NCBI RefSeq assembly: GCF_008757455.1
Contig: NZ_VCMV01000021.1
Span: 124,001-188,000, forward strand
Origin: Microvirga brassicacearum
Lineage (GTDB): Bacteria; Pseudomonadota; Alphaproteobacteria; Rhizobiales; Beijerinckiaceae
Direction: 5' to 3'
Length of the DNA: 64,000 nt
The notes under the pieces are model-generated. The model saw only the letters and a list, made by a program, of their open reading frames with translations. It searched no databases and had not been told where the DNA came from. Made by a program: the position numbers and the translations under genes. Below, in pieces: positions 46,423 to 55,944 of this stretch (its first letter is position 1; every line of letters starts with the position of its first letter).

Positions 46423-47145
46423 GTGATCAACCGTTATCTCAAGCCTGAAACGCGCTATGCGCGACGCATGGCGCGGATTGCCCGCTGGGACAAACCCCTT
46501 GCAAGCGGGGCCGATCGCCTGCGGGCGTGGCTGCATATGCTGCTGGCCGATCACGGGGTTTTTCGGGTTCTCTACCTCAACAAGCATCGGGTCTCGGAGA
46601 AGCTCTGGCGGTCGGCGCAGCCCGCTCCGCACCAGATCGCCCGGCTGAAGGCCCAGGGCATCCGCACTATCGTCAATCTGCGCGGCGGACGCGAACACGG
46701 ATCGTGGCAGTTGCAGAAGGACATCTGCGACCGGCTCGGCATTACGCTCGCCGAATTCGTGGTGCGCTCGCGCGGTGCGCCGGACCGCGAGACGATCCTG
46801 TCGGCAAAGGCGTTTTTCGACGATCTCGCCTATCCGGCCATCATGCATTGCAAATCGGGCGCCGACCGGGCCGGTTTCGTCGCCGTGCTCTACCTCATCG
46901 TGCATGAGGGCCGCAGCGTCGACGCGGCGATGCGCCAGCTTTCGGCCCGTTTCGGCCATTTCCGCTTCTCGAAGACCGGCATTCTCGACGCGTTCTTCGA
47001 GCGCTACCGCCGCGAGGGGGAGGCCGTGGGAATTCCGTTCATCACCTGGGTCGAGACGATTTACGACCCCGAAGCGCTCGAGCGCGATTTCCGCCCCGGC
47101 TTCTGGTCCCACGTCCTGGTCGACCGGATCATGCGGCGGGAGTAG
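46423..47145 (+). CDS. Dual-specificity/tyrosine phosphatase family protein
   Basis: A 240-residue protein with the cysteine-phosphatase loop [10 protein letters not shown] (nucleophile Cys143, Arg149) and the segment [21 protein letters not shown], typical of atypical DSP phosphatases. The start is a GTG at 46423. It diverges from acpXL and its 3' end overlaps the convergent MsbA-like gene by 17 bases. The natural substrate is unknown; the neighbourhood suggests a phospholipid, lipopolysaccharide intermediate or inositol phosphate as alternatives to protein. Confidence 0.82.
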   Translation: MINRYLKPETRYARRMARIARWDKPLASGADRLRAWLHMLLADHGVFRVLYLNKHRVSEKLWRSAQPAPHQIARLKAQGIRTIVNLRGGREHGSWQLQKDICDRLGITLAEFVVRSRGAPDRETILSAKAFFDDLAYPAIMHCKSGADRAGFVAVLYLIVHEGRSVDAAMRQLSARFGHFRFSKTGILDAFFERYRREGEAVGIPFITWVETIYDPEALERDFRPGFWSHVLVDRIMRRE

Positions 47146-48931
47146 CAGCCGGCGGCGCCGGACTCGGCTCCGCGTCGTGCGACAATTGCAGCCGGTGGAG
47201 GCGCGCATAAGCGCCTGCTGCGGCGATCAGCGCATCGTGCGACCCCATCTCGATCACGCGACCCGCCTCCATCACGACGATCCGGTCCGCATCGCGGACC
47301 GTCGAGAGGCGATGAGCGATCACCAGCGTGGTGCGCCCCCGCATCAGTTTCTTGATCGCCTGCTGCACCAGCCGCTCCGATTCCGAATCCAGCGCGCTGG
47401 TGGCCTCGTCGAGCAGCAGAATCGGCGCATCCTTCAAAAACGCTCGCGCCAGCGACACGCGCTGCCGCTCGCCGCCTGACAACCGCCCGCCGGCGGGGCC
47501 CACGACGGTGTCATAGCCTTGCGGCAGCCGCATGATGAATTCGTGTGCTGCCGCAGCCCTGCCGGCCTGCATGATCTCCTCGTCCGTCGCGTTGCTGCGC
47601 CCGAAGGCGATGTTGGCCCGCACGGTGTCGTCGAACAGAACCACGTCCTGGCTCACCACCGCGATGGCGGCGCGCAGGGATTTCAGCGTCACGTGGCGCA
47701 CGTCCTGCCCGTCGATCAGCACGCCCCCCGCGGTCACATCGTAAAGGCGCGGCACGAGCGACAGCAGGGTCGATTTGCCGGAGCCCGACCGCCCTACGAG
47801 AGCGGTGGTGCGCCCGCCCTCGGCCGTGAAATCCACGTGATGAAGCGCGGTCTGATCGGCGTTATAGGAGAATTCGACGTTCGAAAACCGGATCTCGCCG
47901 TCCGACACCATGAGCGACCTGGCGTCCGGCTTGTCGTTGATGTGGGGCGTGTCGTCCATGACGGCGAATGTCCGCTGCAGGGCGGATGCGGCCTCCTGCA
48001 CGATGGCATTGAGATTTCCGAGCGCGCGGATCGGCTGCGCTGCAAGGATCAGCGCACTGACGAAGCCGGTAAAATCACCTACGGTCGAGCCGCCGGAGGC
48101 AATGCGCTGGCCGATCAGCACCAGCACCGCCGCCACCGCGAAGCCGCCGCCGGCCTCGAGCAGCGGATCAAGCCGCCCGCGCGCATTGGCTGATTTCATC
48201 TTGAGCTTGCGCACCTCGTCGAAGGTCCGGGCCGCCTTGGCCTTCAGGTAACCTTCGAGACCGTAGGTTTTGGCGATTCGCGTCCCCGCGAGGCTCTCGG
48301 TGATGAGGCTCGCCATCTGGCCGGTCTGCTCCTGCGTCGAGATCGCCACGCGCCGCAGTTTCTTGCCGATCTTGCCGATCGGCTGGGCGATGAACGGCAC
48401 GGTAACGCCGGCGACCAGCGTCAGGACGGGATCGATCCACAGCATGGCGCCGATCAACGCGATGATGGTGGCAACCTCGCGCAGGAACACGGTCGAGAGA
48501 CGGGTCAGCGCCTCCTTGATGAACAGGAAATCGGTGGTGAAGCGTTGGGTCAGCGCGGCCGGGCTCTCCCGCCCGACCTGCGCCAGATCGGCCTCGATCA
48601 GGTGGCCGTAGAGCGCCGTCTGCATGTCGGCCTCGATCCGCGTCACCACCTTGTTGGTGAGCACCGTCAGGGCCAGCAGGGAAAAGCCTTTGACAGACGT
48701 GACGCCGATGACGAAGAGCGGTGCGAGCAGGATCGCGGTCTCGTCCTTGGCCGCAAAGGCGTCGAACGCCGCCTTGATCAGCACCGGATAGAGCCCGGTG
48801 GCGCCGGCAACGAGAAGCACGAGAAGCAGCACGAGCGCCAGCGTCCGCGCATGCGGCCGCATCCAGTCGCGCCAGAGCCGGCGGATCAGCGGAAGGGTAT
48901 CGCCCCGGGCAAAGAGGCCTTTTCGCGCCAT
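47129..48931 (-). CDS. ABC exporter of the MsbA/lipid flippase type
   Basis: A 600-residue half-transporter with six membrane helices (about residues 30-310) and an ATPase domain with Walker [10 protein letters not shown], signature LSGGERQRVSLARAF and Walker B ILLLDEATSALDSE. The overall form is that of MsbA, which moves lipid A-core across the inner membrane. Close to the VLCFA genes this is a plausible role, but a general lipid or drug exporter cannot be ruled out. Confidence 0.88.
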   Translation of the reverse strand: MARKGLFARGDTLPLIRRLWRDWMRPHARTLALVLLLVLLVAGATGLYPVLIKAAFDAFAAKDETAILLAPLFVIGVTSVKGFSLLALTVLTNKVVTRIEADMQTALYGHLIEADLAQVGRESPAALTQRFTTDFLFIKEALTRLSTVFLREVATIIALIGAMLWIDPVLTLVAGVTVPFIAQPIGKIGKKLRRVAISTQEQTGQMASLITESLAGTRIAKTYGLEGYLKAKAARTFDEVRKLKMKSANARGRLDPLLEAGGGFAVAAVLVLIGQRIASGGSTVGDFTGFVSALILAAQPIRALGNLNAIVQEAASALQRTFAVMDDTPHINDKPDARSLMVSDGEIRFSNVEFSYNADQTALHHVDFTAEGGRTTALVGRSGSGKSTLLSLVPRLYDVTAGGVLIDGQDVRHVTLKSLRAAIAVVSQDVVLFDDTVRANIAFGRSNATDEEIMQAGRAAAAHEFIMRLPQGYDTVVGPAGGRLSGGERQRVSLARAFLKDAPILLLDEATSALDSESERLVQQAIKKLMRGRTTLVIAHRLSTVRDADRIVVMEAGRVIEMGSHDALIAAAGAYARLHRLQLSHDAEPSPAPPAATPAA

Positions 48932-48983
48932 CGGCAGCTTTCCAAATGAGCCGCCCCGGTAGCATGGTGCCGATCAAGCGGCA

Positions 48984-49010
48984 ATCGAGCAAAAAAGGGG
49001 GCTGCTCGAT
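48984..49010 (-). terminator. Hairpin downstream of the RTX gene
   Basis: ATCGAGCA/TGCTCGAT (48984-48991 and 49003-49010) forms an 8-base stem; the minus-strand loop holds a six-T run. A second hairpin GGAGC/GCTCC lies at 49012-49023. They sit 50-75 bases after the RTX stop and may end its transcript, although the T-tract is inside rather than after the stem. Confidence 0.4.
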
Positions 49011-49058
49011 AGGAGCTGGCTCCCCTTCTGGCAGCAGGCCGTGCGGCGGCCAGGTTTC

Positions 49059-50471
49059 TCAGAGAAAGTCGAAATCCCTGAAAGTGAGCGCAGTCTTCTT
49101 CTCGACCTTGGCGAAGCAGATGGCAGCTCCTTTGCCATTGCCGTCTGAATCATAGAATAGCGCGCCATTGTCCTTGTTGACGATGATGCGGTCATTGGCG
49201 TCGGTCGCTTTGGTGCCGAACTTCACGCTCGAAGACTTGATGTCACCGTTCTTTGAAATCTTGTAGAGCGCGCTGAAGATCCCCCGATCCAGATAGATCG
49301 TGTCGTCGGTCACGTTAAAATCGACGATCTTGTCGACGTTCGTTCTCTTGTTCAGCTTGGTGTTGAACCAGAACTGGTCCTGGCCCTGGCCGCCGGTCAG
49401 CATGTCGTTGCCGAGCTTGCCAAAAAGGATGTCCGCCCCGGCACCGCCCACGATCGCGTTGTTCACTCCGTTGCCGGTGAGGGAGTAGTTTTTGACGCCC
49501 GAAACAATCAGGTTTTCAAGACCGTCCGCCAGCACGTATCCGGCCAGCGTTGTCTTGACGGTGTCGATGCCGGCGGTATCGATGATGGAATCGGCATAGT
49601 GATCGACCATATAGGTGTCGTCTCCGGCACCGCCTTCGAGGAAGTCCCAGTTGGCGCCGCCGTCGAGCGTATCATTTCCGCCACCGCCCTGGAGCATGTT
49701 GTTGTCGGCATTCCCCGTCAGCTTATCGGCGAATGCCGATCCGGTGACATTTTCGAAATCGAAGTAGGAATCGCCAGCGTTCTCGCCGCCATGTTCCTCC
49801 ATGAGAGAGACGGTCACCCCGGTTGCCGCCGAGACGAACGACAGCGTGTCGTTTCCATCGCCGCCGTGGAGTTCATCGGCACCTGCGCCTCCATCGATCG
49901 TATCGTCGCCGCTCGATCCGGTCATATAATCGTCACCGGAACCGCCAGTGGCCATATCGTTGCCACTCGATGCGGACAAATGATCGTCGCCTGCGCCACC
50001 GATCAGAACATCATCTCCCGCACCGCCATAAAGGTCATCGTTCCCCTCACCGCCATCGAGGAGGTTGTTGCCCGAATTGCCGTCTATGGCGTTGCTGCCT
50101 GCGTTTCCGAAGCCATTGATGTTGGCCGTTCCCAACAATTGCAGCCCTTCGACATTTGCCGCGAGGATATGGGTGAAGTTGGACTCGACGTAGTCATAGC
50201 CACCATTGGCCTCCTCCACGATCTGATCCCCAGCATCCTCGTCCAGAACGTAGGTATCGCTGCCATGACCGCCGATGAGCCGATCAAGGCCCAGGCCGCC
50301 GAAGAAGACGTTGTCGGTCTCGTCGCCGGTCAGAATATTGGCGCGCGCATTGCCCATGATGCCGGCATCGTCAGGCGTCGGGTCGCCGTTCGGCAGAGTG
50401 TCCGGGATGGTGAAATTGTCTTCGGCGGCATCGAGATGGAAGGTATTGTCGGCTGCAGAATACGTTGACAT
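49059..50471 (-). CDS. RTX-type calcium-binding repeat protein
   Basis: A 470-residue protein with no N-terminal signal peptide and about twelve glycine- and aspartate-rich nonapeptide repeats of the form GGxGxDxxx (residues about 60-395), such as GGLGLDRLIGG and GGAGDDVLIGG. The repeats bind calcium after export. The C-terminus (about the last 60 residues), ending RDFDFL, suits a type I secretion signal. No type I secretion ABC/HlyD pair is adjacent; the nearby ABC exporter is of lipid type. Function beyond calcium-dependent folding is unknown. Confidence 0.88.
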   Translation of the reverse strand: MSTYSAADNTFHLDAAEDNFTIPDTLPNGDPTPDDAGIMGNARANILTGDETDNVFFGGLGLDRLIGGHGSDTYVLDEDAGDQIVEEANGGYDYVESNFTHILAANVEGLQLLGTANINGFGNAGSNAIDGNSGNNLLDGGEGNDDLYGGAGDDVLIGGAGDDHLSASSGNDMATGGSGDDYMTGSSGDDTIDGGAGADELHGGDGNDTLSFVSAATGVTVSLMEEHGGENAGDSYFDFENVTGSAFADKLTGNADNNMLQGGGGNDTLDGGANWDFLEGGAGDDTYMVDHYADSIIDTAGIDTVKTTLAGYVLADGLENLIVSGVKNYSLTGNGVNNAIVGGAGADILFGKLGNDMLTGGQGQDQFWFNTKLNKRTNVDKIVDFNVTDDTIYLDRGIFSALYKISKNGDIKSSSVKFGTKATDANDRIIVNKDNGALFYDSDGNGKGAAICFAKVEKKTALTFRDFDFL

Positions 50472-50605
50472 GGAAGCTCCCTGAGCGTGAAGCCGCCGTT
50501 GAGGAGCGCCCACGCGATGAATCAAAAGGCTAACGAGGGGCTTAATGCAATAACATTGCAAAAGTTCCGCCTCGCGAAGGCTTTTTTGAATCGCGTCGAT
50601 GCCGA

Positions 50606-51427
50606 CTATCCGGCTGCGCCGTTCGCCAGCCTCTCCATCAGGGCCATTGCGGCGGCGGGGGCCTTCGGTTTGAAGCCGTTGATCATGTAGATGAAGACGT
50701 CGCGGGATTTGGGCGCTTTCTTTTCGGCGCTCCCGACGGGCTCCAGATCAGCCGGGTGCTTGCCTCCTGCCCAAGCTTGTGCTCGCTTCCCCCACCGGTC
50801 GAGGTCCTTGGGCTGGTAGCCGGTTTCGACCGTCTCCGACGCCCGCTGCAGGCGCGCATAGACGAAGGGCGCGGTCACATCGGGGATTTCCGGGAAACTC
50901 TCCTTGTCGGTCAACACCACCGCCACCTGATAGGTGCGGAGCAGGTCGACGAATTCGGGGACACGAAAGCTCTCGTGACGCACCTCGACCACATGGCGGA
51001 TGCCACGGCCGTCCACCTCGTGCGGCAGCAGCTTCAGGAATGCCTCGAAATCGGCCAAATCGAACTGCTTGGTCGGAAGGAACTGCCAGTTGACCGGCCC
51101 AAGCTTCTCTTTCAGCTCGAGAACCCCGCTGGCAAAGAACCGCTCGATGGACTGACCCGCCTCGGCCAGCACGCGCCGGTTGGTTGCAAAGCGCGGGCCC
51201 TTGACCGAAAAGATGAACTCCTCGGGCGTTTCCTCCCGCCAGCGGGCGAAGCTTTCGGGCTTCTGGCTGCCGTAATAGGTGCCGTTGATCTCGATGGACG
51301 TCACCTGTCGGCTCGCAAATTCGAGCTCTTTCTTCTGTGTCAGGCCGTCGGGATAGAACGTCCCGCGCCACGGCTCGAAGGTCCAGCCGCCGATTCCGAC
51401 GCGGATCTTTGCTTTCGTTGCTGGCAT
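50606..51427 (-). CDS. DUF72 (YecE-like) family protein
   Basis: A 273-residue TIM-barrel-like protein of the DUF72 family. Features include RVGIGGWTFEPWRGTFYP, EINGTYYGSQKPESFARW and RHVVEVRHESF. The family's biochemical role is not established. It stands alone between the RTX gene (134 bases away) and the methyltransferase gene (39 bases upstream). Confidence 0.88.
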   Translation of the reverse strand: MPATKAKIRVGIGGWTFEPWRGTFYPDGLTQKKELEFASRQVTSIEINGTYYGSQKPESFARWREETPEEFIFSVKGPRFATNRRVLAEAGQSIERFFASGVLELKEKLGPVNWQFLPTKQFDLADFEAFLKLLPHEVDGRGIRHVVEVRHESFRVPEFVDLLRTYQVAVVLTDKESFPEIPDVTAPFVYARLQRASETVETGYQPKDLDRWGKRAQAWAGGKHPADLEPVGSAEKKAPKSRDVFIYMINGFKPKAPAAAMALMERLANGAAG

Positions 51428-51466
51428 GCGGCAGATCCTTTCGCAGGGGCGACTCCAACGCCCTCA

Positions 51467-52009
51467 TCATAGCCGCCGCAAGCCGGCCTTCGCATCCCGT
51501 TCTTTGCTGTCATCCCCGACAAGGTTGTCCGACCACGCGCGGTTTTCCGCCCGGATACGGATGGTCAGCAACGCGCCATTGAGGACGGAGAATACGAGCG
51601 CGAACCACGGCAGGCCGAAGACCAGCGGCAGGACCGCGATCTCGCCCGCCACCACCGCGTAATTCGGATGGGAGAAAAACCGGTAGGGACCCCGTCGGAT
51701 CGGTTTTTCGGCTGGCAGCACGATGATCCGCGTGGTCCACCGATCGCCGAGCGTCACCAGAATCCAGATGCGAAAACCTTGCAGCAGCGCGTAGAGCGCG
51801 AGCCAGCCGAGGTGAACCGGCTGGTTCCAGCCCAGCCCCCAGAGCCCGGCGAGCCAGCACGCGTGCAGGAGACCGACGAGCGGGTAGTGGCCCGGTGCGG
51901 CCTCGACGCCGCCGCACGCCAGCAGGCGGGTGGTATTGCGGCTCGCGAGCAGGAGTTCGGCAGCGCGCTGCAGGGTGACGGCGACAAGGCAGGCAAGGCC
52001 AAGCGTCAC
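51467..52009 (-). CDS. Isoprenylcysteine carboxyl methyltransferase-like membrane methyltransferase (BpsB type)
   Basis: A 180-residue membrane protein of the ICMT/PEMT group with the C-terminal cofactor and substrate region RRGPYRFFSHPNYAVVAGEI. A GTG at 52009 overlaps the polyketide synthase stop (GTGA); a TTG at 52033 is the longer alternative. In Bacillus BpsA-BpsB a similar methyltransferase O-methylates the alkylpyrones made by the neighbouring type III synthase, so the same pairing is likely here. Confidence 0.82.
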   Translation of the reverse strand: MTLGLACLVAVTLQRAAELLLASRNTTRLLACGGVEAAPGHYPLVGLLHACWLAGLWGLGWNQPVHLGWLALYALLQGFRIWILVTLGDRWTTRIIVLPAEKPIRRGPYRFFSHPNYAVVAGEIAVLPLVFGLPWFALVFSVLNGALLTIRIRAENRAWSDNLVGDDSKERDAKAGLRRL

Positions 52010-53133
52010 GGCACCCTCGTCAACACCACGCAACTCGTCGAAAAGCCGGGGCCCATGGCGTTGACGGCGGAAAGTTCCGGCAATCCGCTCGCGATGACCC
52101 GCTCGAGCACGAAAAGCACCGTCGGCGCCGACATGTTGCCGTGGCTGTCCAGCACGTCGCGTTCATGGTCGAGCGAGCCGGCGTCCAGGCGCAAAGCACT
52201 CTCCAGCGCCATAATCACCTTGCGGCCGCCGGGATGGCAGACGAAGCGGTCGATGTCACTGAGCCTGCGGCCGGAGCGGGCCAGGATCGCCGTGATAGCC
52301 GGACCGACGTTTTCTTTCGCGAAGGGCGGGATGGCTTGGGCAAAGACCACGCCGAAGCCTTGCGGATCGACGTTCCAGCCCATGATGTCGAGCGTATCCG
52401 GCCAAGTATATTCGCCCGCCCCGTCAATGCGCGCCAGGCCGCCTTCTCCGGCTCTCAAAATGCAAGCCGCGGCGCCGTCGCCGAACAGGGCCGAGGCCAC
52501 CACATTGGCCTTGGTCAATTCGTCCATGCGGAATGCGAGCGTGCAGAGCTCGACCACCACGAGCAGCACGTTTGTGCCGGGCCGGGCGGTGGCAAGCCGC
52601 GCCGCAATCGACAATCCGGTGACGCCTCCGGCACAGCCGAGACCGAAGACCGGGACGCGGGAGACGTCGGGACGAAAGCCCATCCGCCCCATGACGCGCG
52701 CATCCAGGCTCGGCGTCGCAATCCCGGTTGACGAGACCGTCACGACTGTGTCGACCGCCTGAGCCGAACATCCGGCGCCCGCGAGCGCCCTGGTGGCGGA
52801 ATCGACGAAAAGCGATTCGGCGCCCTCCAGATACACCGCCGTGCGCTCGGGCCAGCCCAAGCTTGTGGCGTACCATTCGAGGGGCCGGACGGCGTGCCTT
52901 TGGCGGATTCCGCTGGTTTCGAAGACCCGGGACAGGCGCACGAAATCGCCATAGCGCGAGGCAAAAATCTCATGGGCCAACGCCGCCGCTTCATCCTGCT
53001 TCAGGATGTGGGGAGGAACGGCCGTCGCGACCGACATCAGGTGAGCAGATGGTTGCAAGGCGAGCCTTCTGGCCGCATCCTCGACCGATGCGTCGATAAC
53101 TGAGTCATCTGGGCTGGAAGGCCGCTTGTTCAA
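52006..53133 (-). CDS. Type III polyketide synthase (chalcone/alkylpyrone synthase family)
   Basis: About 375 residues with the type III synthase catalytic triad: Cys167 in VFGLGCAGG, His300 in VCHPGGRKV and Asn333 in DSHGNMSAP. The enzyme should condense a fatty acyl-CoA starter with malonyl-CoA to alkylpyrones or alkylresorcinols. No clear start codon with a ribosome binding site was found; a TTG at 53133 is used because the first strand (AHLMSVATAVP) is conserved, so the ATG at 53037 would be too short. It overlaps its methyltransferase partner by 4 bases. Confidence 0.85.
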   Translation of the reverse strand: MNKRPSSPDDSVIDASVEDAARRLALQPSAHLMSVATAVPPHILKQDEAAALAHEIFASRYGDFVRLSRVFETSGIRQRHAVRPLEWYATSLGWPERTAVYLEGAESLFVDSATRALAGAGCSAQAVDTVVTVSSTGIATPSLDARVMGRMGFRPDVSRVPVFGLGCAGGVTGLSIAARLATARPGTNVLLVVVELCTLAFRMDELTKANVVASALFGDGAAACILRAGEGGLARIDGAGEYTWPDTLDIMGWNVDPQGFGVVFAQAIPPFAKENVGPAITAILARSGRRLSDIDRFVCHPGGRKVIMALESALRLDAGSLDHERDVLDSHGNMSAPTVLFVLERVIASGLPELSAVNAMGPGFSTSCVVLTRVP

Positions 53134-53173
53134 CGGGAAGAACGGCACAAAATGCCGTGACGCCCCGAAACGC

Positions 53174-53195
53174 AAAAAGCCGCCCCGAAGGCGGC
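53174..53195 (-). terminator. Rho-independent terminator of the tRNA-Gly gene
   Basis: On the minus strand GCCGCC-TTCGG-GGCGGC is followed by TTTTT (plus-strand A-run at 53174-53178). The stem occupies 53179-53184 and 53190-53195. It lies 29 bases beyond the tRNA CCA end. Confidence 0.85.
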
Positions 53196-53223
53196 CTTTG
53201 CTGTCTCTCCGGAGAGAGAAAAT

Positions 53224-53298
53224 TGGAGCGGGCGAAGGGATTCGAACCCTCGACCCCAACCTTGGCAAGGTTGTGCTCTACCCCTGAGCTACACCCGC
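53224..53298 (-). tRNA. tRNA-Gly (anticodon GCC)
   Basis: The minus strand folds as a full cloverleaf: acceptor GCGGGTG/CGCCCGC, D arm with AGCTCAGGGGTAGAGC, anticodon loop CTTGCCAAG and T arm with GGTTCGAATCC, followed by T and an encoded CCA. The anticodon GCC reads glycine codons GGC and GGU. No integrase or att duplication was found near it. Confidence 0.97.
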
Positions 53299-53468
53299 GC
53301 TCCACGGCTTGCGCCGTTGCGAGGCCGCTCATTTGCCCCAAATCGATTCACATTGCAAGAGGCTTTCTGTGCAAGAGACTGTCTCGCGGGCGGCTCCGGA
53401 GTTTTCGCCGGACCGGCTTGAGCCGAACCGGTCCGACCTCTAGAACGGCCCGACAGGCGGAGTTTTTC

Positions 53469-54020
53469 GTGACCCATCTTTCACCCCAGGCACTTCTAAA
53501 GCATCTCGCCGCACTCGGAATCGAGGCCGAGACCGTCGAGCATCAGGCCGTTTTCACCGTCGAGGAATCGCGGCCCGTCAAGGCGCGAATCCCCGGGGCC
53601 CACTCCAAGAACCTGTTCGTGAAGGACAAGAAGGGCCGATTCTTTCTGATCACCGCCAAGGACGAGACCGCGATCGACCTCAAGCGGGTGCATGAGGCGA
53701 TCGGCGCCTCGGGCCGGCTCTCGTTCGGCTCGGCCGATCAGCTGCGCGCGCGCCTCGGCGTCGAACCGGGCTCGGTGACGCCCTTCGCCATCGTCAACGA
53801 CCGGGCCGGCGACGTGACGATGATCCTCGATGCCAACCTGATGCAGCACGAGCGGGTGAACTTCCATCCCCTCGTCAACACCATGACGACCGGGATCTCT
53901 CGCGAGGATTTGCTGCATTTTCTGCGCTCGACGGGCCACGAGCCTCTGATTCTGCGGCTGCCCGAACCCATTTCCCTGCCCGTGCCGGAATTGTCAGAAG
54001 GCGAGCCAAGTCCCATCTGA
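53469..54020 (+). CDS. Prolyl-tRNA editing (YbaK/ProX-type) deacylase domain protein
   Basis: A 183-residue protein of the YbaK/prolyl-tRNA-synthetase-associated domain family, which removes wrongly attached amino acids, mainly alanine, from tRNA-Pro. Features are HSKNLFVKDKKGRFFLITA, GSADQLRARLGVEPGSVTPF and the C-terminal FHPLVNTMTTGIS. The GTG at 53469 has GGAG 6 bases upstream; longer in-frame reading would run back over the tRNA gene. Confidence 0.88.
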   Translation: MTHLSPQALLKHLAALGIEAETVEHQAVFTVEESRPVKARIPGAHSKNLFVKDKKGRFFLITAKDETAIDLKRVHEAIGASGRLSFGSADQLRARLGVEPGSVTPFAIVNDRAGDVTMILDANLMQHERVNFHPLVNTMTTGISREDLLHFLRSTGHEPLILRLPEPISLPVPELSEGEPSPI

Positions 54021-54057
54021 CTGGAACCTGATCCCTCAAGCGCTCTTCGAGGCCGCC

Positions 54058-54963
54058 ATGCTCAACGATAGTCCCGCCATCGGCACTGCTGATTCCGACC
54101 TCATCAAGGACACGACGACGAAGGATTTCCGCCAAGACGTCATCACGGTGTCGATGCAGCAGCCGGTGCTGGTCGATTTCTGGGCGCCTTGGTGCGGGCC
54201 GTGCAAACAGCTCACCCCCGTCCTCGAAAAAGCGGTCCGCGAGGCGGGCGGCAAGGTCAGGCTCGTCAAGATGAACATCGACGAGCATCCGCAGATTGCA
54301 GGCCAGCTCGGTGTTCAGTCGATCCCGGCGGTCTTCGCGTTTCAGAAGGGACAACCCGTCGACGGTTTCATGGGCGCGCTGCCGGAAAGCCAGATCAAGG
54401 GCTTCATCGAGCGTCTCGTGGGACCGCTCGGACCGAGTGCGGCCGATGCACTCATGGCTGAGGCGGATTCACTCGCCGATCAGGGCGATGCCGCAGGCGC
54501 GGCGGAGCTCTACGCGGCCTTGCTGACGCAGGATCCGCAACACGTGGGCGCTCTTGCCGCCCTGGCGAAGCTTCACACCGAACTCGGCGATCTCGAGGGC
54601 GCCAAACGCTTCCTCACGATGGTGCCGCCCGCCAAGCAGAACGATCCGGCCGTCGCCGGCGCGCGCGCCGCCATCGAGCTTGCCGAGCAGGCAGGGTCGC
54701 TCGGCGACCTGAGCGAATTGCAGCAACGGATCACCGCCGATCCACTGGACCATCAGGCCCGGTTCGATCTCGCCATCGGGCTGAACGCGCACGGAAAGCG
54801 CAATGAGGCCATCGATCACCTTCTTGAAATCGTCCGCCGCGACCGCAATTGGAACGATGACGGCGCGCGAAAGCAGCTCGTGCAGTTCTTCGAAGCCTGG
54901 GGCCCGACGGACGACATGACGCTTGCCGGCCGGAGAAAGCTCTCGTCGACGCTGTTCTCGTGA
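54058..54963 (+). CDS. ybbN: Thioredoxin-domain co-chaperone YbbN/CnoX
   Basis: A 301-residue protein with a thioredoxin fold bearing WCGPC (Cys46, Cys49) and a C-terminal region of TPR-like helices from about residue 120. This two-part form is that of YbbN/CnoX, which holds oxidised or unfolded clients and hands them to chaperones. Unlike E. coli YbbN, the CxxC pair is intact, as in many alphaproteobacteria. It starts 37 bases after the deacylase stop and leads a run of housekeeping genes. Confidence 0.9.
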   Translation: MLNDSPAIGTADSDLIKDTTTKDFRQDVITVSMQQPVLVDFWAPWCGPCKQLTPVLEKAVREAGGKVRLVKMNIDEHPQIAGQLGVQSIPAVFAFQKGQPVDGFMGALPESQIKGFIERLVGPLGPSAADALMAEADSLADQGDAAGAAELYAALLTQDPQHVGALAALAKLHTELGDLEGAKRFLTMVPPAKQNDPAVAGARAAIELAEQAGSLGDLSELQQRITADPLDHQARFDLAIGLNAHGKRNEAIDHLLEIVRRDRNWNDDGARKQLVQFFEAWGPTDDMTLAGRRKLSSTLFS

Positions 54964-54997
54964 CGCCGATCCTTTCACTGGGCGAATGGAGACCGGA

Positions 54998-55669
54998 ATG
55001 GGAATGAACGCGGTTTACCGGGGGCCGGACGATTGCCCTGCGGTGATTCCGGTTTTTCCCCTGCCCGGCGCCTTGCTGTTGCCCCGCGGCCAAATCCCGC
55101 TCAACATCTTCGAACCGCGCTACCTCTCGCTGGTGGATGACGCGCTCAAGGGCGACCGCATGATCGGCATCATCCAGCCGGATGCGGACAATGGCGGCGC
55201 CGCGACGGTGCCGCGCCTCTATCATGTGGGCTGCGCCGGCCGGATCACCCAGTTCGCCGAAACCGGGGATGGGCGCTACCTGATCACGCTGGTGGGGGTC
55301 GCGCGCTTTCGGGTCGAGGAAGAGCTGGGGACCACGACGCTCTATCGCCAGTGCCGCGTCGACTTTGCCGATTATCGGGCCGATTTCATCGCTCGCGCCG
55401 GTGAAGACGAGGTGGATCGCGCCGGTGTCGTCAAGGCCCTGCGCGACTTCGTGCAGGCGGCCGATGTGCGGGTCGACTGGCAGGGCATCGAAGACGCCCC
55501 CAACGAAGCGCTGGTCAATGCGCTGTGTATGATGAGCCCCTTTGGTGTGCGCGAGAAGCAGGCCTTGCTGGAAGCCGAAAATCTCAAGACTCGCGCCGAG
55601 GTGCTGATCGCGCTGACCGAGATCGAGCTTGCGCGCGGCGGCAGCGGCACCGACAATACCTTACAATAG
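54998..55669 (+). CDS. LON peptidase N-terminal (substrate-binding) domain protein
   Basis: A 223-residue protein consisting of the PUA-like N-terminal Lon domain only, with [26 protein letters not shown] and [20 protein letters not shown]. It has no ATPase or protease part, so it may bind unfolded peptides but not cut them. The ATG at 54998 has GGAG 6 bases upstream; ATGs at 54986 and 55004 are alternatives. It lies between ybbN and the Trm112 gene. Confidence 0.88.
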   Translation: MGMNAVYRGPDDCPAVIPVFPLPGALLLPRGQIPLNIFEPRYLSLVDDALKGDRMIGIIQPDADNGGAATVPRLYHVGCAGRITQFAETGDGRYLITLVGVARFRVEEELGTTTLYRQCRVDFADYRADFIARAGEDEVDRAGVVKALRDFVQAADVRVDWQGIEDAPNEALVNALCMMSPFGVREKQALLEAENLKTRAEVLIALTEIELARGGSGTDNTLQ

Positions 55670-55679
55670 GACCCATGCG

Positions 55680-55886
55680 ATGACCGACCCTCTCCCCGAA
55701 CCCGTCGAAGCCACGCGGATCGACCCGAAGCTGCTCGAAATGCTGGTCTGCCCGCTGACGAAGGAATCGCTCGATTACGATGCGGCCCGCCAGGAACTGA
55801 TCAGCCGCGGCGCGAAACTCGCCTATCCGATTCGCGACGGAATCCCCATCATGCTGCCCGAGGAAGCACGGCCGTTAGGGGAGTAG
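55680..55886 (+). CDS. Trm112 family protein
   Basis: A 68-residue protein with the Trm112 form [20 protein letters not shown] ... [16 protein letters not shown]. In eukaryotes Trm112 activates methyltransferases; small bacterial homologues are widespread but not well defined. Only one of the usual zinc cysteines is visible, so zinc binding is unlikely. The ATG at 55680 follows TAGGA and starts 10 bases after the upstream stop. Confidence 0.88.
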   Translation: MTDPLPEPVEATRIDPKLLEMLVCPLTKESLDYDAARQELISRGAKLAYPIRDGIPIMLPEEARPLGE

Positions 55887-55944
55887 GTGAAGGGTGAAAG
55901 AGTAATGGTGCGAGAGGACCGCACATTGCGAAGCGTTCGAGCAT

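Noticed and set aside
53224..53298. tRNA-Gly as an integration site for a genomic island
   Set aside because: No integrase gene and no repeat of the tRNA 3' end were noticed in the window; flanking genes are housekeeping on one side and a lipid-synthesis pair on the other.
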